A stretch of DNA of 64,000 bases, from positions 211,773-275,772 of the forward strand of contig DIZF01000001.1 in assembly GCA_002427815.1 (NCBI GenBank). Direction: 5' to 3'. This DNA is from Ramlibacter tataouinensis. Lineage in GTDB: Bacteria; Pseudomonadota; Gammaproteobacteria; Burkholderiales; Burkholderiaceae_C. Within the stretch, counting starts at the first letter, position 1; each line of letters starts with the position of its first letter. Positions 7,392 through 16,103 of the stretch are shown here, piece by piece. A program made the translations under genes and the position numbers. The notes under the pieces are model-generated. The model saw only the letters and a list, made by a program, of their open reading frames with translations, was not told where the DNA came from and made no database searches.

Positions 7392-7572
7392 CGTTATTTC
7401 CGCGAAAACACGGAAGAGACTATCGGCAACATCGCCGCCGGGAGGCTGCTGGGCTACTTCCTGGAAGAGATCGGGCCGCTGGTCTACAACCAGGCCGTCG
7501 CCGACGTGCAGGAGCGGCTGCAGACCCGCATCGCGGAGCTGGACATCGAAAGCCACGAAGACGAGTTCACTC
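7386..7572 (+). pseudogene. DUF2164 copy 3, truncated at both ends
   Basis: The frame after a TGA at 7383-7385 reads IDRYFRENTEETIGNIAAGR, then continues as the same protein as 666-938 through VADVQERLQTRIAELDIESH to EDEFT, where similarity stops at about 7570. Both the 5' 15 codons and the 3' YWRKFDR end are missing. The right break coincides with the stop codon of the convergent dehydratase gene (7567-7569), and the left break interrupts a small membrane protein gene. EETIGN is shared with copy 2, while VQER and ESHED are shared with copy 1. Confidence 0.75.
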
Positions 7573-8739
7573 GATGATGTCGAACTGGTCCAGGTACTCG
7601 GTCTTCAGCGTCAGCCCCAGCCCCGGTTTGTCGTCGTCGAGTTGCACGAACCCGTCCTGCGCCACCGGCTCGCCGTCGAAGATGTAGTAGAAGAGCTCGT
7701 TGCCGACCTCGACATCGAACATCGGAAAGTACTCGCTCATCGGCGAGGCCAGCGTGCTCATCGTCAGGTGGTAGTTGTGCATCTGCCCCGCGTGCGGGAT
7801 CACCGGCACGCTGTAGGCCTCACAGAGTGCGTTGATCTTGTGCGCCATGGTGATGCCGCCCACCCGGTTCGTGTCGTATTGCACCACCGACACCGCCTTG
7901 CGGTCCAGCAACTGCTTGAAGCCGTACAGCGTGAATTCGTGTTCGCCGCCCGAGATCGGGACGATGTTCATCGCGTTCAGCTCCGCGTAGCCGTCGATGT
8001 CGTCGGCCAGCACCGGCTCCTCGAGCCAGCGCGGTTCGTACTTTGCGAGCTTGGGCAGCATGCGCTTCGCATATTCGAGATTCCAGCCCATATAGCACTC
8101 GAGCATCAGGTCGGTCTCGTAGCCGATCACCTCGCGCACCGCGGCGACCGATTTCAGGTTCTCCACCACGCCGTGCTGCAGGTGCGCCGGGCCGTATCCG
8201 AAGCGCATCTTGAACGCACGGAAGCCCTGGTCGAGGTACTTCTGCGCCTCCTCCTGCATCGCCTTCAGGTCGCTGCGGTACAGCTTGCTGTAGTAGCAGG
8301 GAATCCGCTCCTTCGTCCGGCCGCCCAGCAGCTTGAACACCGGCTTGCCGACCGACTTGCCCAGCAGGTCCCAGATCGCGATGTCCACCCCCGAGATCGC
8401 CGCCATGCCGATCCCCTTGCGGCCCCACGCGTGCGTGGCTCGGTACATGCGCTGGTTCAGGTACTCGTAATCCCACGGGTCCTGCCCCACGACCAGCGGC
8501 TTGAGATACAGGTCGATGATCTGCTTGGCCACGCGCGGGGCGAGCGCGACCTCGCCGTAGCCGACATGGCCGTCGTCGGTCTCGACCTCGACGACGGTCC
8601 AGCCATGGAAGCGGAACGTCTGCATGGTTTCCTGCTTCGAATACAGCATGTCCATCGCGTTGGAGCAGAAGTTGCCCTGCGGCGGAACGGTCTTGCCCTT
8701 CCACTCATAGGTCTTGGCGCGGACGTCAGTGATTTTCAT
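7567..8739 (-). CDS. Enolase-superfamily sugar-acid dehydratase (rhamnonate dehydratase-like)
   Basis: 390 residues of the mandelate racemase/muconate lactonizing enzyme group: N-terminal capping domain (MKITDVRAKTYEWKG) then a TIM barrel. The barrel shows FRAFKMRFGYG, an acidic metal ligand in LMLECYMGWN, PRWLEEPVLADD, SGGEHE and a PHAGQMHNYH segment, the His resembling the catalytic base of rhamnonate-dehydratase-type members. It likely removes water from an aldonic or aldaric acid to give a 2-keto-3-deoxy acid. It is last in the minus-strand Tct/PdxA2 operon, separated by a repeat element, so a shared substrate with the transporter is likely. The exact sugar acid is not known. Confidence 0.82.
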   Translation of the reverse strand: MKITDVRAKTYEWKGKTVPPQGNFCSNAMDMLYSKQETMQTFRFHGWTVVEVETDDGHVGYGEVALAPRVAKQIIDLYLKPLVVGQDPWDYEYLNQRMYRATHAWGRKGIGMAAISGVDIAIWDLLGKSVGKPVFKLLGGRTKERIPCYYSKLYRSDLKAMQEEAQKYLDQGFRAFKMRFGYGPAHLQHGVVENLKSVAAVREVIGYETDLMLECYMGWNLEYAKRMLPKLAKYEPRWLEEPVLADDIDGYAELNAMNIVPISGGEHEFTLYGFKQLLDRKAVSVVQYDTNRVGGITMAHKINALCEAYSVPVIPHAGQMHNYHLTMSTLASPMSEYFPMFDVEVGNELFYYIFDGEPVAQDGFVQLDDDKPGLGLTLKTEYLDQFDIIE

Positions 8740-8765
8740 AAGAACCTCGGTTCTGGGGTGTTTGG

Positions 8766-8803
8766 CCCTCCCCTCGAGGGGAGGGTCGGGGTGGGGGGAG
8801 CCT
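8766..8803 (-). repeat. GC-rich palindromic dispersed repeat (intergenic copy)
   Basis: CCCTCCCCTCGAGGGGAGGG (8766-8785) is a perfect 20-base palindrome, flanked by a G-rich arm that on the minus strand reads CCCCCCACCCCGA before it. The same unit occurs at about 38697-38729 inside the uraD-allC gene. It lies between the dehydratase start and the PdxA2 stop, where it may act as a partial terminator or mRNA stabiliser. Confidence 0.7.
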
Positions 8804-9839
8804 AGTTCGGCCCATGGGTGGCCGCCCTACGGCGGCCACCCATACGCGAAGCGATGGCAAAGGCGTTGGCCATAGCCTGGACGTTCGCCTTGCCCTGGCC
8901 CGCAATGTCGTAGGCCGTGCCGTGGGCGGGGGTAGTGATAGGAACGGGCAGGCCGCCCTGCACCGTGACGCCGCGGGAGAATCCCAGCAGCTTGATCGCG
9001 ATCTGGCCCTGGTCGTGGTACATCGTGACGACCGCATCGAATTCGCCGTCGCGCGCCTTGATGAACAGCGTGTCGGCCGGAAACGGGCCCTGGGCGGGGA
9101 TCCCGGCATCGTTCAGCTCGCGCACGGCCGGCGCGATGATGTCGATCTCCTCGCGCCCGCAGGTGCCGCCCTCGCCGCCGTGCGGGTTGAACGCTGCCAC
9201 GGCCACGCGCGGGGCCGCGACGCCATTGGCGCGCAGCGACTCGTGGATCAGCCGCGTGGCGGCGACGATCCGCTCGCGCGTCAGGTATGACGCGGCATCC
9301 TTCAGCGGCACATGGGACGACACCCGGGCCGTCCACAGCGAATCGAGCGTGTTGAACTCGCAGAAATACCCGGGCACCCCGAGATACGCGGCGAAATGGT
9401 GCAACTCGTCCTCATGCTTCAGGCCGCCGAGCTTCATCGCGTACTTGTTCAGCGGCGCGAAGCAGATCGCGTCGATGTGGCCGGAGCGAGCCGCGGCCAG
9501 GCAGCGATTCAGGACGGCCAGGACCGACGCGCCACCGGCCGCTTCCGCCCGTGCGCGGTGCACTTGCGCGGGCTGCACGGTATCGACAGCCAGGAACGCG
9601 GCGCGCGAAGTGTCGCTGCGCTGGCGCACCTCGTCGAAGTCGGCAACCGGATCGCAGCCGATGCGCACGCCGGCGATGCGCTGCCCGTCTTCCCACAGCC
9701 ACGCATCGCCGACCAGCACGACGTTGGCCTGCGCCAGCGTCTCGGGGCGCGCCAGCAGGCGTGCGATCAGTTCCGGGCCGATCCCGGCAGGGTCGCCCAG
9801 GGTCAGTGCGATCACCGGTTTCTCGTTCGATTCTTTCAT
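8802..9839 (-). CDS. pdxA2: PdxA2-type 4-phospho-tetronate / 4-hydroxythreonine-phosphate dehydrogenase
   Basis: 345 residues of the PdxA family: KPVIALTLGDPAGIGPELIA at the N-terminus, metal-binding histidines in VSSHVPLKDA, AAFNPHGGEGG and the C-terminal MYHDQGQIAIKLL, and TTPAHGTAYDIAG. PdxA2 paralogues in carbohydrate operons oxidise and decarboxylate 4-phosphorylated tetronates rather than making pyridoxal phosphate. Its position between a Tct transporter and a sugar-acid dehydratase supports the catabolic role. The start overlaps the tctA stop by 4 bases (ATGA), indicating translational coupling. No DUF1537 kinase is present nearby, which leaves the phosphorylation step unexplained. Confidence 0.85.
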   Translation of the reverse strand: MKESNEKPVIALTLGDPAGIGPELIARLLARPETLAQANVVLVGDAWLWEDGQRIAGVRIGCDPVADFDEVRQRSDTSRAAFLAVDTVQPAQVHRARAEAAGGASVLAVLNRCLAAARSGHIDAICFAPLNKYAMKLGGLKHEDELHHFAAYLGVPGYFCEFNTLDSLWTARVSSHVPLKDAASYLTRERIVAATRLIHESLRANGVAAPRVAVAAFNPHGGEGGTCGREEIDIIAPAVRELNDAGIPAQGPFPADTLFIKARDGEFDAVVTMYHDQGQIAIKLLGFSRGVTVQGGLPVPITTPAHGTAYDIAGQGKANVQAMANAFAIASRMGGRRRAATHGPN

Positions 9840-11347
9840 GTGGACCTCATTACGGCCGGCTCGCGAAGGCGGCGGAGCAGCCGCGCCAGCAGCGGCAGCA
9901 CGATCAGCAACACCGACAGGACCATCAGGGTGGCCGAGATCGGCGAGCTCCAGAAGATCGACAGGTCGCCGCGCGACAGCAGCAGCGACTGGCGGAACGC
10001 CTCCTCGGACCGGTCGCCGAGCACCATCGCCAGCACCATCGGCGCGATCGGGTAGTCGAGCTTCTTGAAGAAGTAGCCGAGCACGCCGAAGACCAGCATC
10101 AGCCCGACGTCGGAGACCGCGTTGTTGACGGTGTAGGCGCCGATCACGCACACAACGATGATCACCGGCGCGATGATCGAGAACGGGATGCGCAGGATCG
10201 CCGCAAACAGCGGCACGGTGGCGAGCACGACGATCAGGCTGACGACGTTGCCCAGGTACATGCTGGCGATCAGTCCCCAGACGAAGTCCTTCTGCTCGAT
10301 GAACAGCATCGGGCCCGGCCGCAAGCCCCAGATCATCAATCCGCCGAGCATCACCGCGGCCGTCGCCGAGCCCGGGATGCCCAGCGCCAGCATCGGCAAC
10401 AGCGCGCTGGTGCCGGCGGCGTGGTCGGCGGTCTCGGGCGCGATCACGCCTTCCATCACGCCGGTGCCGAACTTGTCACCGTTGCGGGACATCTTCTTGG
10501 CGATGCCGTAGCTCATGAACGATGCCGCCGTGGGGCCGCCGGGCGTCACGCCCATCCACCAGCCGATCACCATGCTGCGCAGCAGCGTCACCCAGTAGCG
10601 CGGCAGCTTCTTCCAGGTCTGGAACACGACCTTCAGGTTCAGCTTGGATGCCAGGCCATTGAACGCCAGGTCTTCCTCCATCGTGGCGAGGATCTCGCCG
10701 ATGCCGAACAGGCCGATCACGGCCACCAGGAAGCTGATGCCGCGCAGGAGCTGCGGCACGTCGTAGGTCAGCCGCAGGTTGCCCGACACCGTGTCCATGC
10801 CGACCGCCGCGCAGCCGAGCCCCAGCAGCAGCGAACCGAGCGACTTGACCGGCGACTGCCGCCCCATTCCGATGAAGCTGCTGAAGGTCAGGAGGTAGAC
10901 GCCGAAGAACTCCGGCGGCGAGAAACGCATCGCGAAGTCGGCGACCCAGCCCGACAGAAAGGTGATGACCAGCACGCCCGACAGCGCGCCGAAGAATGCG
11001 GAGGTGAACGCGGCCGTCAGCGCCTCGCCGGCGTGCCCCTGCTTGGCCATCGGGTAGCCGTCGAACGTGGTCGCGACCGACGAAGGTTCGCCGGGAATGT
11101 TGAACAGGATCGACGTCGTCGAGCCGCCGAAGAGGGCCCCCCAGTACATGCAGGACAGCAGGATGATCGCCGAGACCGGCGGCATCGAGAAGGTCAGCGG
11201 CAGCAGCAGCGTCACGCCGTTGGGCGCGCCCAGGCCCGGCAGCACCCCCACAAGGATGCCCAGCAACACGCCGACCACCATCAGCAGCAGGTGGTATGGC
11301 GTGAGAGCCACGGCAAAGCCGTGCAGCAGTGCGTGAAACGATTCCAT
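9836..11347 (-). CDS. tctA: Tripartite tricarboxylate transporter, large membrane subunit TctA
   Basis: 503 residues, about 11-12 membrane helices. Family landmarks are GVLPGLGAPNGVTLLLPLTF, YWGALFGGSTTSILFNIPGE, FSPPEFFGVYLL and ALGIPGSATAAVMLGGLMIW. It forms the ion-coupled translocation pore with TctB and takes substrate from the periplasmic binding protein TctC. The order tctC-tctB-tctA is the classical one, and the genes are tightly spaced or overlapping. Given the neighbours, the cargo is probably a sugar acid rather than citrate. Confidence 0.93.
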   Translation of the reverse strand: MESFHALLHGFAVALTPYHLLLMVVGVLLGILVGVLPGLGAPNGVTLLLPLTFSMPPVSAIILLSCMYWGALFGGSTTSILFNIPGEPSSVATTFDGYPMAKQGHAGEALTAAFTSAFFGALSGVLVITFLSGWVADFAMRFSPPEFFGVYLLTFSSFIGMGRQSPVKSLGSLLLGLGCAAVGMDTVSGNLRLTYDVPQLLRGISFLVAVIGLFGIGEILATMEEDLAFNGLASKLNLKVVFQTWKKLPRYWVTLLRSMVIGWWMGVTPGGPTAASFMSYGIAKKMSRNGDKFGTGVMEGVIAPETADHAAGTSALLPMLALGIPGSATAAVMLGGLMIWGLRPGPMLFIEQKDFVWGLIASMYLGNVVSLIVVLATVPLFAAILRIPFSIIAPVIIVVCVIGAYTVNNAVSDVGLMLVFGVLGYFFKKLDYPIAPMVLAMVLGDRSEEAFRQSLLLSRGDLSIFWSSPISATLMVLSVLLIVLPLLARLLRRLREPAVMRST

Positions 11348-11356
11348 CGCCCGCCC

Positions 11357-11908
11357 TCAGCTGCGCAGGATGTCAAGAAGCCAGTCGAGGACCGGCCCCT
11401 TGTACAGATCCACCTGGAACCACACCTCGAGCAACAGGTAGAACGCCGCGCAGACGGCGATCCCGGTCGGCAGCGCCCGCCAGCGATACCCGCCGTGCCA
11501 CCACATGAAGCCGGCGATGAACAGTGCCGACGTGATGTAGAGCCCCAGCCACGGCACCGCGCCTACGTACGCCACCATCGGCAGGAAGACCTGCAGCAAC
11601 GGCTTGAGGCGGTCGCGCCGCAGGTAGATCTCGCGCTGGGCCGGATGCCGGCGGTCGCGCAACGCCATGGCAACGGCCACGCCCGACTGGATCACGCCGA
11701 CGGCGACGAGCAGCCAGCCGATGCGCAGCGGGAAGTAACCCGATTCGGGGCCGGTGGGGGTCCAGCCGACCCCCTGTTCCAGGCTGCCGTTGATGACCAG
11801 CGCGCCCGCGACGATGAACACCAGCGCCACGCCGAGTTCGGCGGTCCACAGCGCGAACCCGGCCGGGCGGTGCGGCGCGGCTGTCTGCACCGACGGCTGT
11901 ACCGTCAT
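11357..11908 (-). CDS. tctB: Tripartite tricarboxylate transporter, small membrane subunit TctB
   Basis: 183 residues with four predicted membrane helices, including FALWTAELGVALVFIVAGAL, ESGYFPLRIGWLLVAVGVIQ and a C-terminal pair near AALFIAGFMWWHGGYRWRAL-like sequence. PTGPESGYFPLRIG is the diagnostic TctB segment. The ATG at 11908 overlaps the tctC stop by 4 bases. It stabilises TctA in the inner membrane. Confidence 0.9.
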   Translation of the reverse strand: MTVQPSVQTAAPHRPAGFALWTAELGVALVFIVAGALVINGSLEQGVGWTPTGPESGYFPLRIGWLLVAVGVIQSGVAVAMALRDRRHPAQREIYLRRDRLKPLLQVFLPMVAYVGAVPWLGLYITSALFIAGFMWWHGGYRWRALPTGIAVCAAFYLLLEVWFQVDLYKGPVLDWLLDILRS

Positions 11909-12918
11909 TTGAGCAGCCAGCCGGCGTAGGCGAAGATCGCCTTCTGGCGCTCGGTGTCCTCGGCGATGAACTTCGCGACGGTCTCGCCGGTGCCAAACGT
12001 GCCGTTCAGCGCGTTCTTCGTCAGGAAGTCCTGCCATTCCGGTGTCTGCGAGACTTTCCTGAACACCTCGGTGTAGAAGGCCACCTGGTCGGGCTTGACC
12101 GCCGAGGACATGTAGATCACGCGCGGCATCTGGTACTGGTCGATCGCCAGGCCCTTTTCCTTGCAGGTCGGGATGTCGTTCCACGACAGCGTCGTCGTGA
12201 CCTTGTCCTTGTACTTCATCCGCTCCTTCGCAAACACGCACAGCGCCTTGACCTGGCCGGCACGCCACTGCGAGATGTTCTCGTTCGGATTGTTGACGTT
12301 GGAGCTGATGTGCTTGCCCGCCAGCTGCGTGGCCGCCTCACCGCCGCTCTTGAACGGAACGTACGCGAGCTTGCTGCCGTAGGTCTTGTTGATCAACTCG
12401 TTGAGCGTCTGGTCGGTGTCCTTGGACTGCGAGCCGCCCATGATGTACTTGGCCGGGTCGGCCTTGACCGCGTCGAGATAGGCCGTCGGGGTGTCGAACG
12501 GTGAATCGGCCGGCACCCAGATGAGGAATTCGTCGAGCGCCATCATGGCCACGGGCTTGAGCTGCGAGTATTGGTAGGGCACCTTCAGCACCAGCGGCAG
12601 CAGGTACGCGTTGTTCGTGCCGAACACAACCTTGTGCGGATCGCCCGCCGCGGCGGCCACGTCCAGGAAGCCCTCGGCCCCGGCGCCGCCGGACTTGTTC
12701 GTGACGATGATCGACTGGTCCATCAGCTTGTGCTTGACGATGATCGACTGCACCAGTCTCGCGAACTGGTCGGTGCCGCCGCCGGCGCCGGACGGCACGA
12801 CGAACTCGACGGGCTTGGTCGGTTTCCAGTCCGCCGCCGACGCGGCGGCAGGCAACAGCAGCGCCGCCGCGACGGCGGCCGCGATTGCGTGAATCGTGGG
12901 GTTCCTGGGCGTGTTCAT
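11905..12918 (-). CDS. tctC: Bug/TctC periplasmic solute-binding protein
   Basis: 337 residues with a Sec signal peptide (about residues 1-28, cleavage near AASAA-DW). The mature protein shows the Bug-family binding loop VEFVVPSGAGGGTDQFARLV, a KSGGAGAEGFLDVA segment and VPFKSGGEAATQLAGKHI. It captures the carboxylate ligand in the periplasm and passes it to TctAB. The binding loop differs slightly from the common FPPGG form, as in tetronate or sugar-acid-associated members. First of the tctCBA set. Confidence 0.92.
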   Translation of the reverse strand: MNTPRNPTIHAIAAAVAAALLLPAAASAADWKPTKPVEFVVPSGAGGGTDQFARLVQSIIVKHKLMDQSIIVTNKSGGAGAEGFLDVAAAAGDPHKVVFGTNNAYLLPLVLKVPYQYSQLKPVAMMALDEFLIWVPADSPFDTPTAYLDAVKADPAKYIMGGSQSKDTDQTLNELINKTYGSKLAYVPFKSGGEAATQLAGKHISSNVNNPNENISQWRAGQVKALCVFAKERMKYKDKVTTTLSWNDIPTCKEKGLAIDQYQMPRVIYMSSAVKPDQVAFYTEVFRKVSQTPEWQDFLTKNALNGTFGTGETVAKFIAEDTERQKAIFAYAGWLLK

Positions 12919-12978
12919 ATCTGCTCCTTCTGTGTGGTTGTGGGAAATCGCGATGACCGTGGCGGGATGGTTGCGTGA

Positions 12979-14355
12979 TCAGGTGGTCCCGAAGGACTGC
13001 TGCATGGGCGTCCAGGCGCGTGCGAGCGCCGAGCCTTCGAGCGCCAGCGCCGCGGCCGGAACGTCGCTGCCGCAGGCCACGTCGTACAGCAGCCGCTTGT
13101 TCGCCGCCAGGTAGTACGGCGCCGCGCCCAGCGCCTGCTGCGCAGGCACGAGGCGCGCCACGACGTCCTGCATCTCGTGCATGTGGCCGCCCATCGTCAG
13201 GATTTCACCGGCGCGCAGATCGCGGGTGGCGCGGGCGACCATCAGCGCATGCGGCCGCTGCGATGGACTGCCCGACGAGCGGCCGTGCAGCACGGCGGAG
13301 TACACCGAAGTCAGGCTTTCGAGACCCATCAGATGGAAGGGCTGGTAGATGCACGCGTAGCGGCCGCTGCGGCCGACCACGTGCCCCTTCTCCTGCAGCA
13401 GCTGCCACACTGCGCGGTCGGTGCAGCGCACGATCACGAAGACGCCGCCGCCGAAGCTCGCCTCGTCAGTGCGACGCAACGGATTGAACACGTCGACCAC
13501 GCCAGTGCGCGTGAGGATGCCGCCCTCTTCCACCGGAACGAACACGTCGGCCAGTTCCGACGTGCGGCACAGCGGGTAGTTCAGCGCGTCGCAGGACGGC
13601 AACAGCGCGGTCGAATTGGCCACGACGTTCATCTCGCAGTAGTCGGGCGTGGCGCTCTGCGGGAACGCGTGCAGCGCGCGGCGGCGGGCCTTGAGCGTCG
13701 AGGCCAGGTCGGTCCCGGACGTCCACAGGTTCTCCAGCCCCGGAACGACCCGCGAGACGCCGGCGTGCGTGACGACGCCGCGATCGGGGTCGTAGATGAA
13801 GTCGTGCTCGCTGGCCTTGCCCGCGCAGACGACGTCGAAACCGAGCACTCGCGCCCACGTGACAAGGCCGATCAGTGCTGCCGGCTGGTCGCCGTCGACC
13901 GTGGTGTAGACCACGCCATGCTCGAGGGCGAGCCGGTTGAGCCAGGGGCCGACCACCGAGTCGGTCTCCTTCGTCACCATGCCGACGTGCACGCGGCGGC
14001 GCAGCGCGGCTTCGGCGATCGCCACGCTGGTCTCGGGCGCGCCGGTGGCCTCGATGACGATGTCGTGGGGCGCCTGCGCCAGCCAGTGGGCTTGCGCGAC
14101 GAGCGCGACACGGCCGCCCGCGGCGCGCACTTCGGCTTCGCTGGCGCACACCCGCAACGCCTCCGGCGCAAAGCCCATCTGCAGCAGAGTGGCGTGCAGC
14201 CCTTCGACGTCGCGGTCGCAGAGCACGGAGAGCTCGACGTGTGGCGCGACCCGGCACTGCGCGATGAAGGTGCGGCCGAAGCCGCCATTGGCGCCCGTCA
14301 GCGCAATGCGGATCCGGCGGTCGCGCAGTTCGTGGAAGAGGAGTTCGTAGTTCAC
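12979..14355 (-). CDS. SAF-domain NAD(P)-dependent oxidoreductase (homoserine-dehydrogenase-like, COG4091 type)
   Basis: 458 residues. The N-terminal half is a Rossmann domain (RIRIALTGANGGFGRTFIAQ) followed by HDIVIEATGAPETSVAIAEA and VYTTVDGDQPAALIGLV; the C-terminal ~90 residues form a SAF domain (HALMVARATRDLRAGEILTM). The architecture is that of the predicted homoserine dehydrogenases found in sugar-acid operons, whose substrate is generally not homoserine. The GTG start overlaps the stop of the upstream GntR gene (GTGA), so the regulator and enzyme are coupled. It probably oxidises a polyol acid imported by the Tct system. Confidence 0.82.
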   Translation of the reverse strand: MNYELLFHELRDRRIRIALTGANGGFGRTFIAQCRVAPHVELSVLCDRDVEGLHATLLQMGFAPEALRVCASEAEVRAAGGRVALVAQAHWLAQAPHDIVIEATGAPETSVAIAEAALRRRVHVGMVTKETDSVVGPWLNRLALEHGVVYTTVDGDQPAALIGLVTWARVLGFDVVCAGKASEHDFIYDPDRGVVTHAGVSRVVPGLENLWTSGTDLASTLKARRRALHAFPQSATPDYCEMNVVANSTALLPSCDALNYPLCRTSELADVFVPVEEGGILTRTGVVDVFNPLRRTDEASFGGGVFVIVRCTDRAVWQLLQEKGHVVGRSGRYACIYQPFHLMGLESLTSVYSAVLHGRSSGSPSQRPHALMVARATRDLRAGEILTMGGHMHEMQDVVARLVPAQQALGAAPYYLAANKRLLYDVACGSDVPAAALALEGSALARAWTPMQQSFGTT

Positions 14356-15110
14356 GAGGGTCTGGGGCTGCGGCGCGCAGGTTTCATCACCGCCTGCGTC
14401 GTGCGGTGCACCTGATCCAGGTGGTGGCGCATCGCCGCGACCGCGGCGTCGGGAGCGCCCGTGCGCAGCGCGTCGACGATTTCCTGGTGCTGGGTGACGC
14501 TGTGCGCGATCGCGTTCTTGCGCACCAGCGCCAGGCGCCGGTACTCGAGCGCATACCCGTAGAAGTCGAACACCACGTCGGCCAGCAAGCCGTTGCCGCA
14601 CGCCCGGTACAGCGTCTGGTGGAACTCCTGATCGGAAATCTGGAACCGGACGGGGTCATTCACCATCGAGCGCTGCTCATCGACCAACACCTGCAGCCGT
14701 GCCAGCTGGGCCGGCGTGATGCGCTGCGCGGCCAGCCAGATCACCTGAACCTCCACCGCGGCGCGGGCCTCGGCTACCTCCTCCAGCGAGCGATGCTTCA
14801 GGTCACCAAGGATCCCCACCGACTCGTGCAGCGGCATCGAGCTGCGCCCGAGCACCTTCGTCCGCGCGCCATGGCTCACCTCGATCATCTTGCGCGCCTG
14901 CAGGACGCCGATCGCCGCGCGCACGGTCTCGCGCGAGACCCCGAGCGTCGTGGCCAGCTCACGCTCGGACGGCAACTCGTCGCCGGGCAGCAGCAGCCCC
15001 GAGTGGATCATGTAGGCGAGCTTGTCGCTGATCTGATCCTTGACCGTGCGCTTGACGATCGGACCCCGGTCACCCGGGATGCGTTCGATGAGCTGCAGGG
15101 GACGGGACAT
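14352..15110 (-). CDS. FCD-domain GntR-family transcriptional regulator
   Basis: 252 residues: winged helix-turn-helix at about 25-90 (LLLPGDELPSERELATTLGV followed by SRETVRAAIGVLQARKMIEV) and an FCD ligand-binding domain with the metal-ligand residues spread over DQEFHQTLYRACGN and the C-terminal AAMRHHLDQVH. It is the first gene of the minus-strand sugar-acid operon and probably represses it until a carboxylate intermediate binds. The ATG at 15110 is preferred to upstream alternatives because it matches the family N-terminus. Confidence 0.88.
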   Translation of the reverse strand: MSRPLQLIERIPGDRGPIVKRTVKDQISDKLAYMIHSGLLLPGDELPSERELATTLGVSRETVRAAIGVLQARKMIEVSHGARTKVLGRSSMPLHESVGILGDLKHRSLEEVAEARAAVEVQVIWLAAQRITPAQLARLQVLVDEQRSMVNDPVRFQISDQEFHQTLYRACGNGLLADVVFDFYGYALEYRRLALVRKNAIAHSVTQHQEIVDALRTGAPDAAVAAMRHHLDQVHRTTQAVMKPARRSPRPS

Positions 15111-15130
15111 GGTGTGCTGGCCAACTGGTC

Positions 15131-15144
15131 TGGTCAGCATACCA
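15131..15144. promoter_or_regulatory. Candidate GntR operator TGGT-N6-ACCA
   Basis: TGGT (15131-15134) and ACCA (15141-15144) form an inverted repeat 21 bases upstream of the GntR start, with a further CTGGT just to the left. FCD-GntR proteins usually bind TGGT/ACCA-type palindromes with a short spacer and often autoregulate. The spacer here is longer than the perfect site at 20563-20576. Confidence 0.4.
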
Positions 15145-15533
15145 CTTGGCGCCACAGGCTGACATCGCAGCCCATCAGGGTTTTCACCGAGTCGCGCCAC
15201 ATTCGCCAGAATCCACCGCGCTCGGCTTGACTGTTGACGATCACTTCTCACTCACCTGCTGGGTCGTTTGCGACCGACCCGGACCCGTCGCCTCGGAGGG
15301 CGCGTTGCCGTTCGAACCTTGGCAGTGAGAGTGCGTGATCGCTGCCTTCGGCCCAAAAGCGGGCCGTAGCATCTGACCTACCGTGCGCCGGCTTTGCAGC
15401 AGTAACCGCCGTTCATCGGTTACTGTGTTCGGCAGGATTCACCAAGATCCGTGATGCTCAATAGAGCCAATTAAGCTGACGATTGACCAGTTGCTCTGCA
15501 AAGCAGCGAATCATCACGATCTCTGAGCTTGCA
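15145..15533. other. Intergenic stretch, no gene recognised
   Basis: Lies between the divergently oriented operon start and the rhodanese stop. A short hairpin (GGCCC-N6-GGGCC near 15350) is visible; no coding frame with a recognisable domain. Confidence 0.35.
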
Positions 15534-16103
15534 TCACCACAACTGTGCGGTAATGGGCGTGTCAACAAGCGGCAGTTTGGCGGCCTTCCATGCGTCCATC
15601 CCGCCGCGATACCAATAGATTCTGGTATAGCCCAAAACCGAGAGTCTCATGGCAGTGTTCCACGACAACCAGCACTCCCAGTTCTCGCAATAGGAAACAA
15701 TCGGCGTATCTTTACTCGGAGCAATTGCAGCCATTGCCTTGGCGAAATTCTTCTCGATTGCCGTGTTGAATTTTTCCGCTGCCCAGCCTGCACCGTGCAG
15801 CCAATTCGCGCTCGGAAGAGTTTGCTTCTTTGCGACGGCTACTTGAAGTGAGTCAAGGACGACAAGTCCTGGCTCTGACTTGTAGAGTTTCACAAGTTCT
15901 TGCGTTGTTATGGGCTTGCCGCCAGTCGGCGCGGCTGTTGGTGTGGCGCCATGAATTCCTGCGCCGTCACGAAAGGTCTGAGGCACGGCATGGGTCTGCC
16001 GGTACGGGGGATCGAGGCGCACGCCTGCATTCGGGAGTGCGCATCTCACCGGAGGAGCAAGAACATCAAGCCGGCTGCAGGATATGAATAACCCGGCTGG
16101 CAA
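15534..16103 (-). CDS. Rhodanese-like protein with CxxxxCW loop, N-terminus doubtful
   Basis: The C-terminal ~125 residues form a rhodanese-like domain: ITTQELVKLYKSEPGLVVLD, then SYCENWECWLSW, then YTRIYWYRGGMDAWKAAKLP. The two-cysteine loop followed by Trp resembles the rhodanese-like proteins associated with periplasmic PQQ pathways (CxxCW group) more than classical sulfurtransferases. Those are exported, but here the first ~50 residues contain no signal peptide and look like random translation, so the original 5' end may be lost. It overlaps the 3' end of the downstream-oriented monooxygenase frame by 38 bases, which also argues for erosion of the start. Confidence 0.6.
   Translation of the reverse strand: MPAGLFISCSRLDVLAPPVRCALPNAGVRLDPPYRQTHAVPQTFRDGAGIHGATPTAAPTGGKPITTQELVKLYKSEPGLVVLDSLQVAVAKKQTLPSANWLHGAGWAAEKFNTAIEKNFAKAMAAIAPSKDTPIVSYCENWECWLSWNTAMRLSVLGYTRIYWYRGGMDAWKAAKLPLVDTPITAQLW

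Noticed and set aside
7225..8805. A 526-codon plus-strand open frame
   Set aside because: Runs across the DUF2164 remnant and antisense to the enolase-family gene; composition is that of a shadow frame.
9551..11929. A 790-codon plus-strand open frame
   Set aside because: Antisense to pdxA2, tctA and tctB; Arg/Gln/His-rich with no recognisable domain.
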